Shown: positions 1-8,776 of the stretch, piece after piece
How the letters are laid out: each line of letters starts with the position of its first letter
How positions within the stretch are numbered: the stretch's first letter is position 1
NCBI GenBank assembly: GCA_025059995.1
Contig: JANXCF010000009.1
Coordinates: 1-64,000, forward strand
Direction of reading: 5' to 3'
Length of the DNA: 64,000 nt
Source: Leptospiraceae bacterium
GTDB taxonomy: Bacteria; Spirochaetota; Leptospiria; Leptospirales; Leptonemataceae
Notes under the pieces: model-generated
Databases searched by the model: none
The model's input: only the letters and a program-made list of their open reading frames with translations
What the model was told of the DNA's origin: nothing
Made by a program: the position numbers and the translations under genes

Positions 1-585
1 ATTTTGAAACTAAAGAAATGAAACCTTTACTTCCGGAATAAAAAGGCAAATTTAAAACATCTTGCCATGTTACAGCTGGATACTCAGTTGCAGTTGTACA
101 TCTTTCTAATAATTTTTTGACAAATCGCGTCTTGTAATATGCAAAAATATAGTAATGATTTAATGTGCTTTCTTTAGGACCTATAACAGCAAAACCTGAT
201 GAACATACAAGAACATTATCATTTTTTTCAATTAAAGTTACAGCATTTCTATTAGGCCTAACAGTAGAAACTAAAACATCCCCTTTCTTCACAATCCATT
301 GTGCCCTATCTGGAGCCTCTTTCCCTAAAATTCTTGATATTTTAAACTCTCCCGTACCTAAATCTATTTCAGATTTTCTATATAATCAAAGTATCCATCA
401 TCCTTTGGTTTAAATTTTCTTTTTAATGGCTGAATAAAATTTTTGGCTGCCAAAGCTCCTTTTTCAAAAAGTAAATTTTTTAAATACAAATATTCCGGCT
501 TATAATACTCTGCATCAATTCTTTTTGCACCTTCAAGTTCTGATAATTTTACTATGCTATATACCGCCAAAGATTTTATCTCCAA
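1..585 (-). pseudogene. hsdS: Type I-like R-M specificity subunit (HsdS), frameshifted and cut by window edge
   Basis: Would supply the target-recognition subunit for the methylase encoded just upstream on the same strand. The first frame runs from a TTG at 585 (or a TTG at 570 that has GGAG upstream) and stops at 364. A second frame without stops continues from about 380 to position 1. It reads like the first target-recognition domain of HsdS, with 'SEIDLGTGEFKISRI' and 'KKGDVLVSTVRPNRNA'. Joining the two frames needs one extra base near 372-377 (minus strand GAAAATCTG where GAAATATCTG would restore the frame). The gene overlaps the methylase stop by 10 bp. The 3' part lies outside the window. 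The family call is firm; whether the frameshift is real or an assembly error cannot be told from one sequence. Confidence 0.75.
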
Positions 586-3002
586 AAGTCAAAATGGTTA
601 TCGCCATTTTTTAACTGTTCTTTGGCAAATTTTATAAAAGCCTCTGCGATTTCGTCCAAATCATGATCAATGACTGGGTGGCCGTGTTGGTCCATTATGA
701 AAGTTCCATCTGGATTTTTCTTGTATCTATACTCTCCGCTTTCGTCTTTTACTGGTTTTTCGTTTACCGCAAAAAATATAGGATAGTCTAACTCTTTCAT
801 TATTTTTCCATCCAGCCAGTATTTTTTAAAGCTTTCTAATATTCTTTTATCGTTTAAAACTAAACTTACTTGTCCTGCCAATGTTCTTTGCGAAATTTCT
901 TTTATAAGTTTATTTATCTCGTTTTGTAATGTTTTAATCTCCTTTTTTAATTCTTGTTTTCTTTGTTTTGCTGCTCTTTCTAATTCTTCCTGTATTTCTC
1001 TTAAAGCTAAATTGTAGTTATCTAATGTTTCCATTAATTGAGAAAATGATTTTTTATTCTCAGTTTTTCCTTCGCTGCCTTCTTCAGTTGTTTCGATATT
1101 TTCAACATCTTCTAAATCTTCCCTCCTTCCAAAATAGGTTTCTAAAAACCCTAAGAGCTCTTCGGGGAGTTTCTCTTCATCTATGTTGTCATTCCATTTA
1201 ATATCTTTGTATTCTTCTTTTAGTTTGGCTAAGAAATCTTCCCATTTGCTTTCATATTTAAGTTTTATCTCTTGGTTTTTTGCTTTGTCATCATCAGTAT
1301 ATTTTCTTAAAAACAAAACGCTTGTCTTTGTACCAGTATGAGGCTTAAATGTATTCCCGTGTAATCCTACAACAGCCAAAATTCTTGCTTCTTCAATAAT
1401 AAAGCGTCTTATGTATTCTGCGTTTGTGTTGTTTAAAAGTCCCTGTGGCAAAACAATTGCCATTCTGCCACCGGGTTTTAAGAAGTGCAAGCAACGTTCT
1501 AAAAATAAAATGTGGCGACCTATTTTTTTTACCCAACGTCCGTCTTTTTCCGCTAATTGATAAAGTCTTAATATATCTCTTTCTTTTACTGTCCCTGCAA
1601 ATGGTGGATTGGTCATTAAAACATCAAAGTCAAAATATAAAAATTTATCTTGGTTTTCTCTGTCTTTTTGAGGATCGTTTGGAAATCTTAAAAGTCTTTC
1701 TCTTAAGCCAGCTTTTGTTTGATCATCCCAAGTGTGAGGTGCTAATGAATTAGCCTTAAAAATGTGAGACTTACCATCACCAACAATCAAGTTTACTGCT
1801 TTTGCTATCTTTACTGCCTTTTTGGCAAAGTCAATTCCATAAATTTTATACTGAGCAAAATTTTTAGCATTGTCAGGCAATGGTCTACCTGAGATCATAC
1901 CACCAGCAACATGCATCACTGAATGTAGAAGAAAACCAGCCGAACCACAAGCAGGGTCAATAACAAACTCATTAGCTTTAGGATTAAGCATCAAAACTAT
2001 CATGTCTTCTACGGGTCGAGGTGTAAAAAATTGTCCCTCTTTCTTTTTTGATACTTGCGGGATTAAATATTCAAAAGCCTCATCTATAATGCGAAGATTG
2101 GAATTGAAAAGTTTAATCTTTTCTAAAAACGAAACACAAACTTTCAAATGTTCATCTCTTAATTCAATTTTATCTGTTGGTTCAAATACACCTGGCCACT
2201 CTCTTTTTGCTCCCTCTAATAAACTTGTAATAGCTTCTTTAACATCTTTTGGGCTTCTATCTCCTACAAAGAATTTTAATAGATAGCTTGAACTATTAAT
2301 TCCCATCCATTCATCATAAAGTTTGGCATATATAAGTTTAAATATTTCCTCAAATGGTTCAACTCCTGCATTGCCTAAAACAAGCTCTTCTAAGTCAAGT
2401 AAGATCTTTTTAAGCGTTGTCTTGCCTTGCTTTAGTTCGTCGTGTTCTTCAAGCCACTTTATTGTCCATCTTTCCGTTAAAACGTCCCTTAATGTTTCAC
2501 CTGCTTTTGGAATACGTGGAATTTCAACAAAAATGTTTGGTTCTTCTCTATGTAGCCTTATAAGTTCATTTCCATTTGACCAAACACCTATTGGCGCACC
2601 TTCTGCGTTGCAATAACTTTTTAACTGTTCTAATCCCTCCTTTCTTTGAGGTCTTTTAATTTCAAAAATTATATATGGATGAGTTAAGTCTTCGTGCAAA
2701 ACGACAATATCAGCAAGTCCAGAATCTCTTGAACCAAAATATATTACCCTCTCAACATCAATTCTATCTTTTGGATAGTTATATTCGTTTAATAATCTAT
2801 ATATCCAAAGTTGCCTAACGATTTCTTCTGGTTTTGCGGGTTTTAATTTCTCTTTAACCTGACATTTTATAAAGAATTTCCCTTCCCTTTCTTCTATCAA
2901 TTTTTCAATGTTTTCTTTCTCTGGATCAGTAAATAAAGTGATCCCATATTTTACATCTTGCGAAGAAAAAATACTTGATATTTTTGAATTATTGTTTGGC
3001 AT
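576..3002 (-). CDS. hsdM: N6-adenine DNA methylase with N-terminal HsdR_N-like nuclease domain (type I-like / type IIB-like RM subunit)
   Basis: Modifies adenine in host DNA and may also carry the cleavage function. Counting from the ATG at 3002 (808 aa), the N-terminal part has a PD-(D/E)xK pattern, D98 followed by E114-I-K116 ('FEIKRP'), as in HSDR_N domains. The methylase part has FFTPR near 325, SAM motif I 'DPACGSAGFLL' near 349 and the adenine-methylase 'NPPF' near 465, then a charged coiled coil around residues 640-690. A longer frame opens with ATG at 3116, but its extra 38 residues are Phe/Cys-rich; neither start has a clear ribosome-binding site. The separate HsdS gene and the fused nuclease domain resemble BcgI-type enzymes. 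No hsdR is seen in the window, but one could lie to the left. Confidence 0.85.
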   Translation of the reverse strand: MPNNNSKISSIFSSQDVKYGITLFTDPEKENIEKLIEEREGKFFIKCQVKEKLKPAKPEEIVRQLWIYRLLNEYNYPKDRIDVERVIYFGSRDSGLADIVVLHEDLTHPYIIFEIKRPQRKEGLEQLKSYCNAEGAPIGVWSNGNELIRLHREEPNIFVEIPRIPKAGETLRDVLTERWTIKWLEEHDELKQGKTTLKKILLDLEELVLGNAGVEPFEEIFKLIYAKLYDEWMGINSSSYLLKFFVGDRSPKDVKEAITSLLEGAKREWPGVFEPTDKIELRDEHLKVCVSFLEKIKLFNSNLRIIDEAFEYLIPQVSKKKEGQFFTPRPVEDMIVLMLNPKANEFVIDPACGSAGFLLHSVMHVAGGMISGRPLPDNAKNFAQYKIYGIDFAKKAVKIAKAVNLIVGDGKSHIFKANSLAPHTWDDQTKAGLRERLLRFPNDPQKDRENQDKFLYFDFDVLMTNPPFAGTVKERDILRLYQLAEKDGRWVKKIGRHILFLERCLHFLKPGGRMAIVLPQGLLNNTNAEYIRRFIIEEARILAVVGLHGNTFKPHTGTKTSVLFLRKYTDDDKAKNQEIKLKYESKWEDFLAKLKEEYKDIKWNDNIDEEKLPEELLGFLETYFGRREDLEDVENIETTEEGSEGKTENKKSFSQLMETLDNYNLALREIQEELERAAKQRKQELKKEIKTLQNEINKLIKEISQRTLAGQVSLVLNDKRILESFKKYWLDGKIMKELDYPIFFAVNEKPVKDESGEYRYKKNPDGTFIMDQHGHPVIDHDLDEIAEAFIKFAKEQLKNGDNHFDFWR

Positions 3003-3273
3003 ACTAAAGAATAATTTTTTTACAGAAAACTCAAGAAAATTTTTTAAAATTTTCGGAAAAAACCTGCAAAAACTTAAGCAACCCACAGCACTATCATAAG
3101 TTTCTCTATAGAACATCTAACAGATTATCCACCGCTTTTAGAGAATTCGGTCATCAGAGCTTTCCAAAATCCTTTTATCAAAGAAAATATGCGAATTTCA
3201 ATGATTCTACAAAGACATATTTTGGGATTCTACTTTTGATGAAAGAAATACAAAATGGGGATTTTTTCTTAAA

Positions 3274-4479
3274 TCATTTCCCTACAAAGGCTTTGATTTC
3301 TTGGATGGTGTTTTGGTGGTGTTTGCGCCAGTATTCTTGTTTTTTTCTCTGTTCTCGAAGGTAGGAGTCAATGTTTTCTATTGTGAGTGGGTAGCCAAAG
3401 TCAGGATGTGGTTCTTTGGGGTTGTGGGTGAGCATTTTTTTTATGATGAGTTCTCCTACTTGATGATTGATATGGGAACCCTCGATAAAGTAATACTTTA
3501 CGGTGTTTTTTTCGTGGGTGATTTCTTCGGTGGTGATTTCGTTATAGCCGCTAAAATCCCAAAGGGGGATGGGTTCTTGTTGGAATTCTTCTGATAGTTC
3601 CTGATGGATTTTGACGAGCTCTTTTTTCCAAAACTCGGATTGCTCATAACCAATCCGAAGGTCCTCTATCTCCAAAAGCCTCACATGAAAGGGATTGATG
3701 AAGATAAAAGCCTTAAGCTGGTTTTCGTGAAGAAAAGTCAAAATGTCTCTATAAATGGCAAAAGAAGAAAGGGTTTTCGTCTCGAAAGAAAAATCCGAAT
3801 AGAAGTTATCATAAAACGCTTTTTCGTTCAACAAAAACAAATCATGAATCCGAACGTTGGGAAGAAACTTGTCTTTGTAGTTTTCCAAAATCAGCCATGC
3901 CCCATTGTCCTTATAAAAAGAAATTTGTTTTGCATGGATAGTTTTCAGACTATCAAGAAAAGTGTTTTTGGAAATCAAAAGTAAGTAGCGATAAACCCAC
4001 GGATTTCGATAAACCTTCATTTCGAAGGCATCCGGTTGGATTCCCTTTGCGTTGAATTGTAATAAATCCATGCCATAAAAAATCACTTTTGCCTTAGCAT
4101 ATTTGGCTGAAATCCTCAAAAGATGATAAACCTCTAAGATATTTACTCCATTTATCCCTGCATTATAATACGTCGGACAGAGTTCACGAAAAGTCGGTTC
4201 TTGGATTTCGTCAAAAGCACCTTCTACCCGACTGGATCCCAAAAACACGCAAGCATAGGTATTCGAAAGCAGCTTCTGGGTTTTATGATACCTTGTGAAA
4301 CCATTCACCTGAGGTTTGTTTTTGAAAGCATCAAGCTCCACCACATCATAGACATCATAAGGATCCACTATCAGATTGAAGCCGGAAAACAAAGTCCCCA
4401 AAACAAAAAACAAAAAAAGAAACCCCAAGACATAACCTCGATAAGTAAATTCGTTTTTTGCAAAACCAAAAAACTTCAT
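3274..4479 (-). CDS. SGNH-type (AlgJ/DltD-like) membrane-anchored acyl-transfer partner
   Basis: Probable extracytoplasmic partner of the MBOAT protein encoded immediately upstream; together they would O-acylate a cell-surface glycan. The 401-aa protein has one N-terminal membrane anchor (about residues 14-36). It then has an SGNH block I 'GSSRVEGA', a block resembling 'NAGINGVN', and near the C-terminus 'EGSHINHQVGELI', which suits the His-containing last block. The ATG at 4479 is preferred because a GAGG ribosome-binding site lies 6 nt upstream and shares bases with the MBOAT stop codon (TGAGG), so the two are probably translationally coupled. The acceptor glycan cannot be inferred. Confidence 0.75.
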   Translation of the reverse strand: MKFFGFAKNEFTYRGYVLGFLFLFFVLGTLFSGFNLIVDPYDVYDVVELDAFKNKPQVNGFTRYHKTQKLLSNTYACVFLGSSRVEGAFDEIQEPTFRELCPTYYNAGINGVNILEVYHLLRISAKYAKAKVIFYGMDLLQFNAKGIQPDAFEMKVYRNPWVYRYLLLISKNTFLDSLKTIHAKQISFYKDNGAWLILENYKDKFLPNVRIHDLFLLNEKAFYDNFYSDFSFETKTLSSFAIYRDILTFLHENQLKAFIFINPFHVRLLEIEDLRIGYEQSEFWKKELVKIHQELSEEFQQEPIPLWDFSGYNEITTEEITHEKNTVKYYFIEGSHINHQVGELIIKKMLTHNPKEPHPDFGYPLTIENIDSYLREQRKKQEYWRKHHQNTIQEIKAFVGK

Positions 4480-4487
4480 CAAGTTCC

Positions 4488-5933
4488 TCAGAAATTAAAA
4501 TAGATAAACTTTGTGACGTTAAGTAGATTTACAACAGAATAAAAAAACAAAATCAACGTGAACAAAAGAAAAAACCAGTTTGGTCGAAAACGCTCAGCCC
4601 ATTCCCTCGAGTTTGGAGTAAAAAAAACCACAAACAACGCCACAACGAAATACAGTCCAATATCCGTATGGGTCCTATGCAAAAAGATGCTTCCCAAGGG
4701 ATGGTAGGTCAACGAAGGATTATAATAAATTCCTTTGATTTCTTCGGGAAGGATAATGCCATTCAATCCCAACATGCCTTTTAAGATTTCGAAAGCAACT
4801 TCTAAGTCAGGAGCTCGAAAGAACACAGAACTTAAAACAAAAAAAACAAAATTCACAATCACATCCAATGGGCTCGGAAGGTTTCCTCCATTTTTCTGCC
4901 AAATTTTATGAAAAACAATTCCTAATCCAACGAGAGCTCCCCAAATCACAAAGGTCCACCCTGCCCCATGCCAAACTCCGCCAATCACGAATGTCAAAAA
5001 CAAATTTAGATTGGTTCGAAACTCAGAAACCTTACTACCACCCAAAGGAATATAAACGTAATCCCGCAAAAATCGAGATAAACTCACATGCCACCTTCTC
5101 CAAGTATCCTGAATGTTTTTGGCTTTGAAGGGAGAATCAAAATTCCACAAAATGTGAATGTTAAACATTCGACCCAATCCAACTGCCATGTCGCTATAAC
5201 CAGAAAAATCAAAGTAAATTTGCAAAACGAAAGAAGTGCTCACCAACCATGCATCAATGAACCGGATACCGTGGGGTTGACTATAACCCGCATCTGCAAG
5301 CTGACCTAAGGTATCCGCAAAGACGACTTTCTTAAAAAGCCCTATGCTGAAAATAAACAATCCCAGAGCCAGATTTTGATATTGGATTTTGAGGTTATTT
5401 TCATTTTCGAACTGGGGCATCATTTCTTTGTGATGAACGATAGGACCCGCAATCAACTGAGGGAAAAAACTCACAAACAAGGCATAATCTACAAAACGAT
5501 ATTCTTTTGTTTCTCTTTTATAAGTATCCACCAAGTAGGCAATCTGTTGGAAAGTAAAAAAACTAATCCCCAGAGGCAGAACCAAGTAAAAAAGAGGAAA
5601 CTGGGTTCCCAAAAGCCAGTTAATATTTTTTATAAAAAAATCAAAGTATTTGTAATACCCCAAAAGTAGTAAATTAAAAACAATCCCAAGGATCAAAAAT
5701 AGCTTTTTTTGGTGTTGAAACTTTCCGATGAGGTAGCCCAAAAAATAATTCACTATGATGGATGTTAAAATCAAAGGCAGGTATTTGATTTCCCAGTAGC
5801 TATAAAAAAACAAACTCCCTAAAACCAGCCAGAGCTTCGAAATGGCACGATGGGTATGAGATGCCAACCAAAAATACCCCACAAAAACCAAGGGCACAAA
5901 AAGAAAAATAAATTCAAATGAGTTAAATAACAT
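4488..5933 (-). CDS. MBOAT family O-acyltransferase (AlgI/DltB-like)
   Basis: Integral membrane enzyme that moves an acyl group across the cytoplasmic membrane for O-acylation of a surface polymer. The 481-aa protein is highly hydrophobic throughout and shows the family landmarks: 'IYFDFSGYSDMAVGLGR' in the middle, 'TWRRWHVSLSRFLRDYVYIPLGG', and the catalytic-His region 'GGVWHGAGWTFVIWG'. It lies upstream of the SGNH-type gene, an arrangement usual for alginate, peptidoglycan (PatA/PatB) or teichoic-acid style acylation. No biosynthesis genes for a particular polymer are adjacent, so the substrate is open. Confidence 0.92.
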   Translation of the reverse strand: MLFNSFEFIFLFVPLVFVGYFWLASHTHRAISKLWLVLGSLFFYSYWEIKYLPLILTSIIVNYFLGYLIGKFQHQKKLFLILGIVFNLLLLGYYKYFDFFIKNINWLLGTQFPLFYLVLPLGISFFTFQQIAYLVDTYKRETKEYRFVDYALFVSFFPQLIAGPIVHHKEMMPQFENENNLKIQYQNLALGLFIFSIGLFKKVVFADTLGQLADAGYSQPHGIRFIDAWLVSTSFVLQIYFDFSGYSDMAVGLGRMFNIHILWNFDSPFKAKNIQDTWRRWHVSLSRFLRDYVYIPLGGSKVSEFRTNLNLFLTFVIGGVWHGAGWTFVIWGALVGLGIVFHKIWQKNGGNLPSPLDVIVNFVFFVLSSVFFRAPDLEVAFEILKGMLGLNGIILPEEIKGIYYNPSLTYHPLGSIFLHRTHTDIGLYFVVALFVVFFTPNSREWAERFRPNWFFLLFTLILFFYSVVNLLNVTKFIYFNF

Positions 5934-5973
5934 TGATTTAAGTTGCTTTTTTTAAGGCAATGTGTTATGACAA

Positions 5974-7950
5974 TTAATTTCTGGAAAAGAGCTTCATTTG
6001 TTGTCGTAATTTTTGGGCGTTTATGTCTAATTTTGCTATAGCCTCGGTGAGTTTTCGTGATATTTCTGTGAAATGAACCGATAGTTGGCTCGCTTGATCA
6101 ATGGATTGATGGATTTCGCTAATGATTCCTTTCACAAACTTGATGGAGTTGAAGGTATCTGTGGCAAGAGAACTCATACGATTTGTATTATCAAAAATCT
6201 TTTGTGAACTTTGTATCTGATCTTGGATGATGTCTTTGGAATTTTGAATTTCTTTATCCAGCAAGGATACCATGTCATTACTTTTACTCATCATTTCTGT
6301 GGATTGATCAATATATTGTATGGCTTGATTCATTTGAAAGGTAGTTTGTTCTATGAGTTCTTCGATGTCCTTGACACTTTTTTCTGTGGTTTCTGCTAAG
6401 TTGGAAATGGACTGAGCTACCACGGCAAAACCCTTCCCGGCTTCTCCTGCCCTTGCGGCTTCAATTGATGCATTCAAAGACAAAAGATTGGTTCTATCAG
6501 AAATTTCTTTGATGATGCTCAAAATCTCTGTGATTCTTTCTGATGTTTCTTGGATGCCGTAGATCATGCTTTTGAGTTTTTCAGACTGCTCTTTGCTTTG
6601 CTTGGTGAAATTTGCCGTATTATTCGAAATCTCTGCTAATTCATTTAAGGTTTTTCCTAATATGTTTAGTTTTGCCAAATTGGTTTGGATTAATTCTTGG
6701 ATTTCTTTTGCTTGTTCGTAGTTCTTTTTCCCGAGTTTTTCAATGTCCTCCATGGTGGAGTTGATCTCTTCCAAAGAGGCACTGTTTTCTTCTAATATGG
6801 AAGAAAAATCAACGGAGGTTTTTTCAATGGTGGTGGACGTATTCTTCACAGTCACGAATAAATGATCAATACCATCCGAAGTTGCTCGAATATCATTGAT
6901 AAGTAAATGGATTTTTTCTAAGAGGTTGTTGAATTGCTTCACTAAGTTATCGGTTTCTTTGATTCCAGTTTTTGTATTGAGGGTTAGACTCAAACCCTTT
7001 TCTTTTTCCATTTCTTCAAGACTACTGGTAATTTGTTTCAATGGTTTGATAAAGCGGCTTGAGATTTTGTAAATGATATAAATTATGATGATACCTAAAC
7101 CTGCGAATACGATTAACGTTCGGATTAATTGGAATTTAACGAAACTTAAAATCTTTTCTTCTGTGATTTCAGCTACCAAACTGTAGCGAAAATTAGGAGA
7201 TTGTGTAATGCATGAATAGACTTTTATCGACTCATGGTTTTTGGCAAATTCACAATAAAGTTGATTTTTGATGTTTCTATTGGTTACTTTTGAAAAAATT
7301 TCATGGTTTTGAAAATCTTGAACTTGTAGTAGTTTTCCTTTGGAATAACGAAATCCTTTGTTTCTTTCGTCTACAATGTAGGTGGTAAGTAAATCTTGTT
7401 CCAATAGAGAACTCAATATGGCAAATTCAACCTCTCCAATGAGATAAAAATCACCCACAGGAACGATAGCCAAAGGATGGATATGCTCATGCCCAAAAAT
7501 TGAATCAAAAAAGGTAATTTGAATCTGTTTATTTAAAAACTCCTTAGGAACTTTTTGACCTTCGTAGGTGTGGGTTTCCCCTTCATGCTTTGGACTTAGG
7601 ATTACATTTCCTTCATCATCTGTGATAAATACATTATGAAAGTAATGATTCCAATACAAACTTTGTAGTTCTTTGATGATTTTCTCGATTTCCGTCTTGT
7701 CTTTTAAATCCAGAAAACGAGAACTAAAAGTGAGAACTTTTATCGAACTGGAAAGGTGGTTATCAACTACTTTTGAAAGGCTTTCTAGTTGTAGTTCTAA
7801 TTCCTCTCTTGCCAACTTTATGGCATTATTGTAAATCAAATAAAAATCAAATCCATAATTTATGATCGCAGGTATTAAGCTTGTGAAAATGACAGTGATA
7901 ATGAGTAAACCTAAAATCGAACGGAATTTTTCTACTATTTTCGCTATCAT
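5974..7950 (-). CDS. Methyl-accepting chemotaxis protein
   Basis: Transmembrane chemoreceptor that signals to CheA/CheW. The 658-aa protein has a TM segment near residues 10-33, a periplasmic sensor region of about 240 residues, a second TM near 277-297 and a HAMP-like linker. A long helical signalling domain follows. Its hairpin tip is present as '[18 protein letters not shown]' followed by '[16 protein letters not shown]', close to consensus. The sensor includes the dCache-like stretch '[18 protein letters not shown]', but I cannot name a ligand. It is a single-gene unit lying between the O-acyltransferase pair and tRNA-Asp. Confidence 0.93.
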   Translation of the reverse strand: MIAKIVEKFRSILGLLIITVIFTSLIPAIINYGFDFYLIYNNAIKLAREELELQLESLSKVVDNHLSSSIKVLTFSSRFLDLKDKTEIEKIIKELQSLYWNHYFHNVFITDDEGNVILSPKHEGETHTYEGQKVPKEFLNKQIQITFFDSIFGHEHIHPLAIVPVGDFYLIGEVEFAILSSLLEQDLLTTYIVDERNKGFRYSKGKLLQVQDFQNHEIFSKVTNRNIKNQLYCEFAKNHESIKVYSCITQSPNFRYSLVAEITEEKILSFVKFQLIRTLIVFAGLGIIIIYIIYKISSRFIKPLKQITSSLEEMEKEKGLSLTLNTKTGIKETDNLVKQFNNLLEKIHLLINDIRATSDGIDHLFVTVKNTSTTIEKTSVDFSSILEENSASLEEINSTMEDIEKLGKKNYEQAKEIQELIQTNLAKLNILGKTLNELAEISNNTANFTKQSKEQSEKLKSMIYGIQETSERITEILSIIKEISDRTNLLSLNASIEAARAGEAGKGFAVVAQSISNLAETTEKSVKDIEELIEQTTFQMNQAIQYIDQSTEMMSKSNDMVSLLDKEIQNSKDIIQDQIQSSQKIFDNTNRMSSLATDTFNSIKFVKGIISEIHQSIDQASQLSVHFTEISRKLTEAIAKLDINAQKLRQQMKLFSRN

Positions 7951-8040
7951 AGACTTATTTTTAAATTATCGATCAGAATTCAAATTCTTTTTACCGATAA
8001 CTAAAAAATTATAAACTTCAAAAAAGGCAATTTTGATTGA

Positions 8041-8056
8041 CAATTCTATAGAATTG
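8041..8056. promoter_or_regulatory. Perfect 16-bp palindrome at the -35 end of the tRNA-Asp promoter region
   Basis: CAATTCTATAGAATTG is its own reverse complement. It begins two bases inside a consensus -35-like TTGACA (8037-8042) and ends 17 bp before the tRNA-Asp gene. It therefore fills the presumed promoter spacer; no good -10 hexamer is seen (best guess near 8057-8066). It may be an operator, or a chance palindrome in AT-rich DNA. Confidence 0.35.
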
Positions 8057-8073
8057 TAAGTTATGGACTTAAC

Positions 8074-8147
8074 GGGGTAGTAGCTCAGCTGGTTAGAGCG
8101 CTGGTCTGTCACACCAGAGGTCGCGGGTTCAAGTCCCGTCTATCCCG
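8074..8147 (+). tRNA. tRNA-Asp (GTC)
   Basis: All four arms fold. The acceptor GGGGTAG pairs with CTATCCC (one G-U pair) and is followed by discriminator G. The D arm is GCTC/GAGC. The anticodon stem CTGGT/ACCAG holds loop CTGTCAC with anticodon GTC, and the T arm is GCGGG/CCCGT with loop TTCAAGT (one G-T closing pair). CCA is not encoded. It stands alone between the chemoreceptor and a hypothetical gene. Confidence 0.97.
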
Positions 8148-8295
8148 CTCTTCTTAGCAATACCTTAGCTTCACAAGAGATAAAAAAACCAAGTTCAGAA
8201 ATCAATTCTTTCAAATCCTGCAAACAAAAAAAACTCTGATTCCATAGTGCAATAAGGTTCTTTTATTTTGATAAAAGGTATTTTTTTTTATGAGA

Positions 8296-8301
8296 TATAA
8301 T
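8296..8301 (+). promoter_or_regulatory. -10 element TATAAT upstream of the 128-aa hypothetical gene
   Basis: A perfect TATAAT at 8296-8301 would start transcription near 8308, just upstream of the AAGGGAGG ribosome-binding site (8316-8323) and the ATG at 8329. A TTGATA lies at 8268-8273 but the 22-bp spacing is too long. The arrangement argues against the upstream ATG at 8290. Confidence 0.4.
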
Positions 8302-8328
8302 TATAAAAAACCTATAAGGGAGGCCAAA

Positions 8329-8715
8329 ATGGATGATATTCGTGAATTAAAAACTCACAAAGAAGCATTCCTAAAAATTTTAAAAGAAATCCTCCGCTGG
8401 GAAGAAAAAGAAATCAATACGGAATTAACAAAAGATGACTACAAGATACGTAAACTCATTAGTGAAATGCCACCAAATAAATTGAAAATCTCTTTTTTGA
8501 AATTAGAAGAAGCTATTTATTACGTTGTTATTCGTTATGAAACAGCGAATGGAGAAATTTCAACCTCATGGATACACGAAGATGAAGTTTTCAAGGAACG
8601 TCTCATTTTTTCTTATGATAAGAATCACTTAAGCCATCAAGTCCCTTGTTTGACTGACCTTTATCAAATAGCAGAACCCATCAGCTATCCTTTTTATCAC
8701 TCTGAAGTAGCATAA
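8329..8715 (+). CDS. Hypothetical protein, 128 aa
   Basis: I do not recognise the family. The start at 8329 is chosen because a strong AAGGGAGG ribosome-binding site lies 5 nt upstream; an in-frame ATG at 8290 has none and precedes a TATAAT. The soluble product has a charged, helical N-terminal half rich in Lys and Glu, then a stretch with beta-strand character ('AIYYVVIRYETANGEIST'). There is no signal peptide or membrane segment. It is convergent with ppdK, and a 14-bp inverted repeat lies between the two stops. Confidence 0.75.
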   Translation: MDDIRELKTHKEAFLKILKEILRWEEKEINTELTKDDYKIRKLISEMPPNKLKISFLKLEEAIYYVVIRYETANGEISTSWIHEDEVFKERLIFSYDKNHLSHQVPCLTDLYQIAEPISYPFYHSEVA

Positions 8716-8723
8716 ACGGGATA

Positions 8724-8757
8724 CTTCCAGAACAAGATTGATTTCTTGTTCTGGAAG
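8724..8757. terminator. 14-bp perfect inverted repeat between convergent genes
   Basis: CTTCCAGAACAAGA and its exact complement TCTTGTTCTGGAAG flank a 6-nt loop TTGATT. It sits 8 bp after the stop of the 128-aa gene and 20 bp after the ppdK stop on the other strand. It lacks a T-run on either side, so it is a stem-loop mRNA end or a bidirectional terminator of atypical form. Confidence 0.6.
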
Positions 8758-8776
8758 ACAGGAAGTTTCTGAAATC

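Noticed and set aside
3117-3273. 34-codon open stretch on the minus strand ending in 'FWKALMTEFSKSGG'
   Set aside because: No start codon with a ribosome-binding site, no repeat partner in the window and no family recognised; treated as the boundary of the R-M module.
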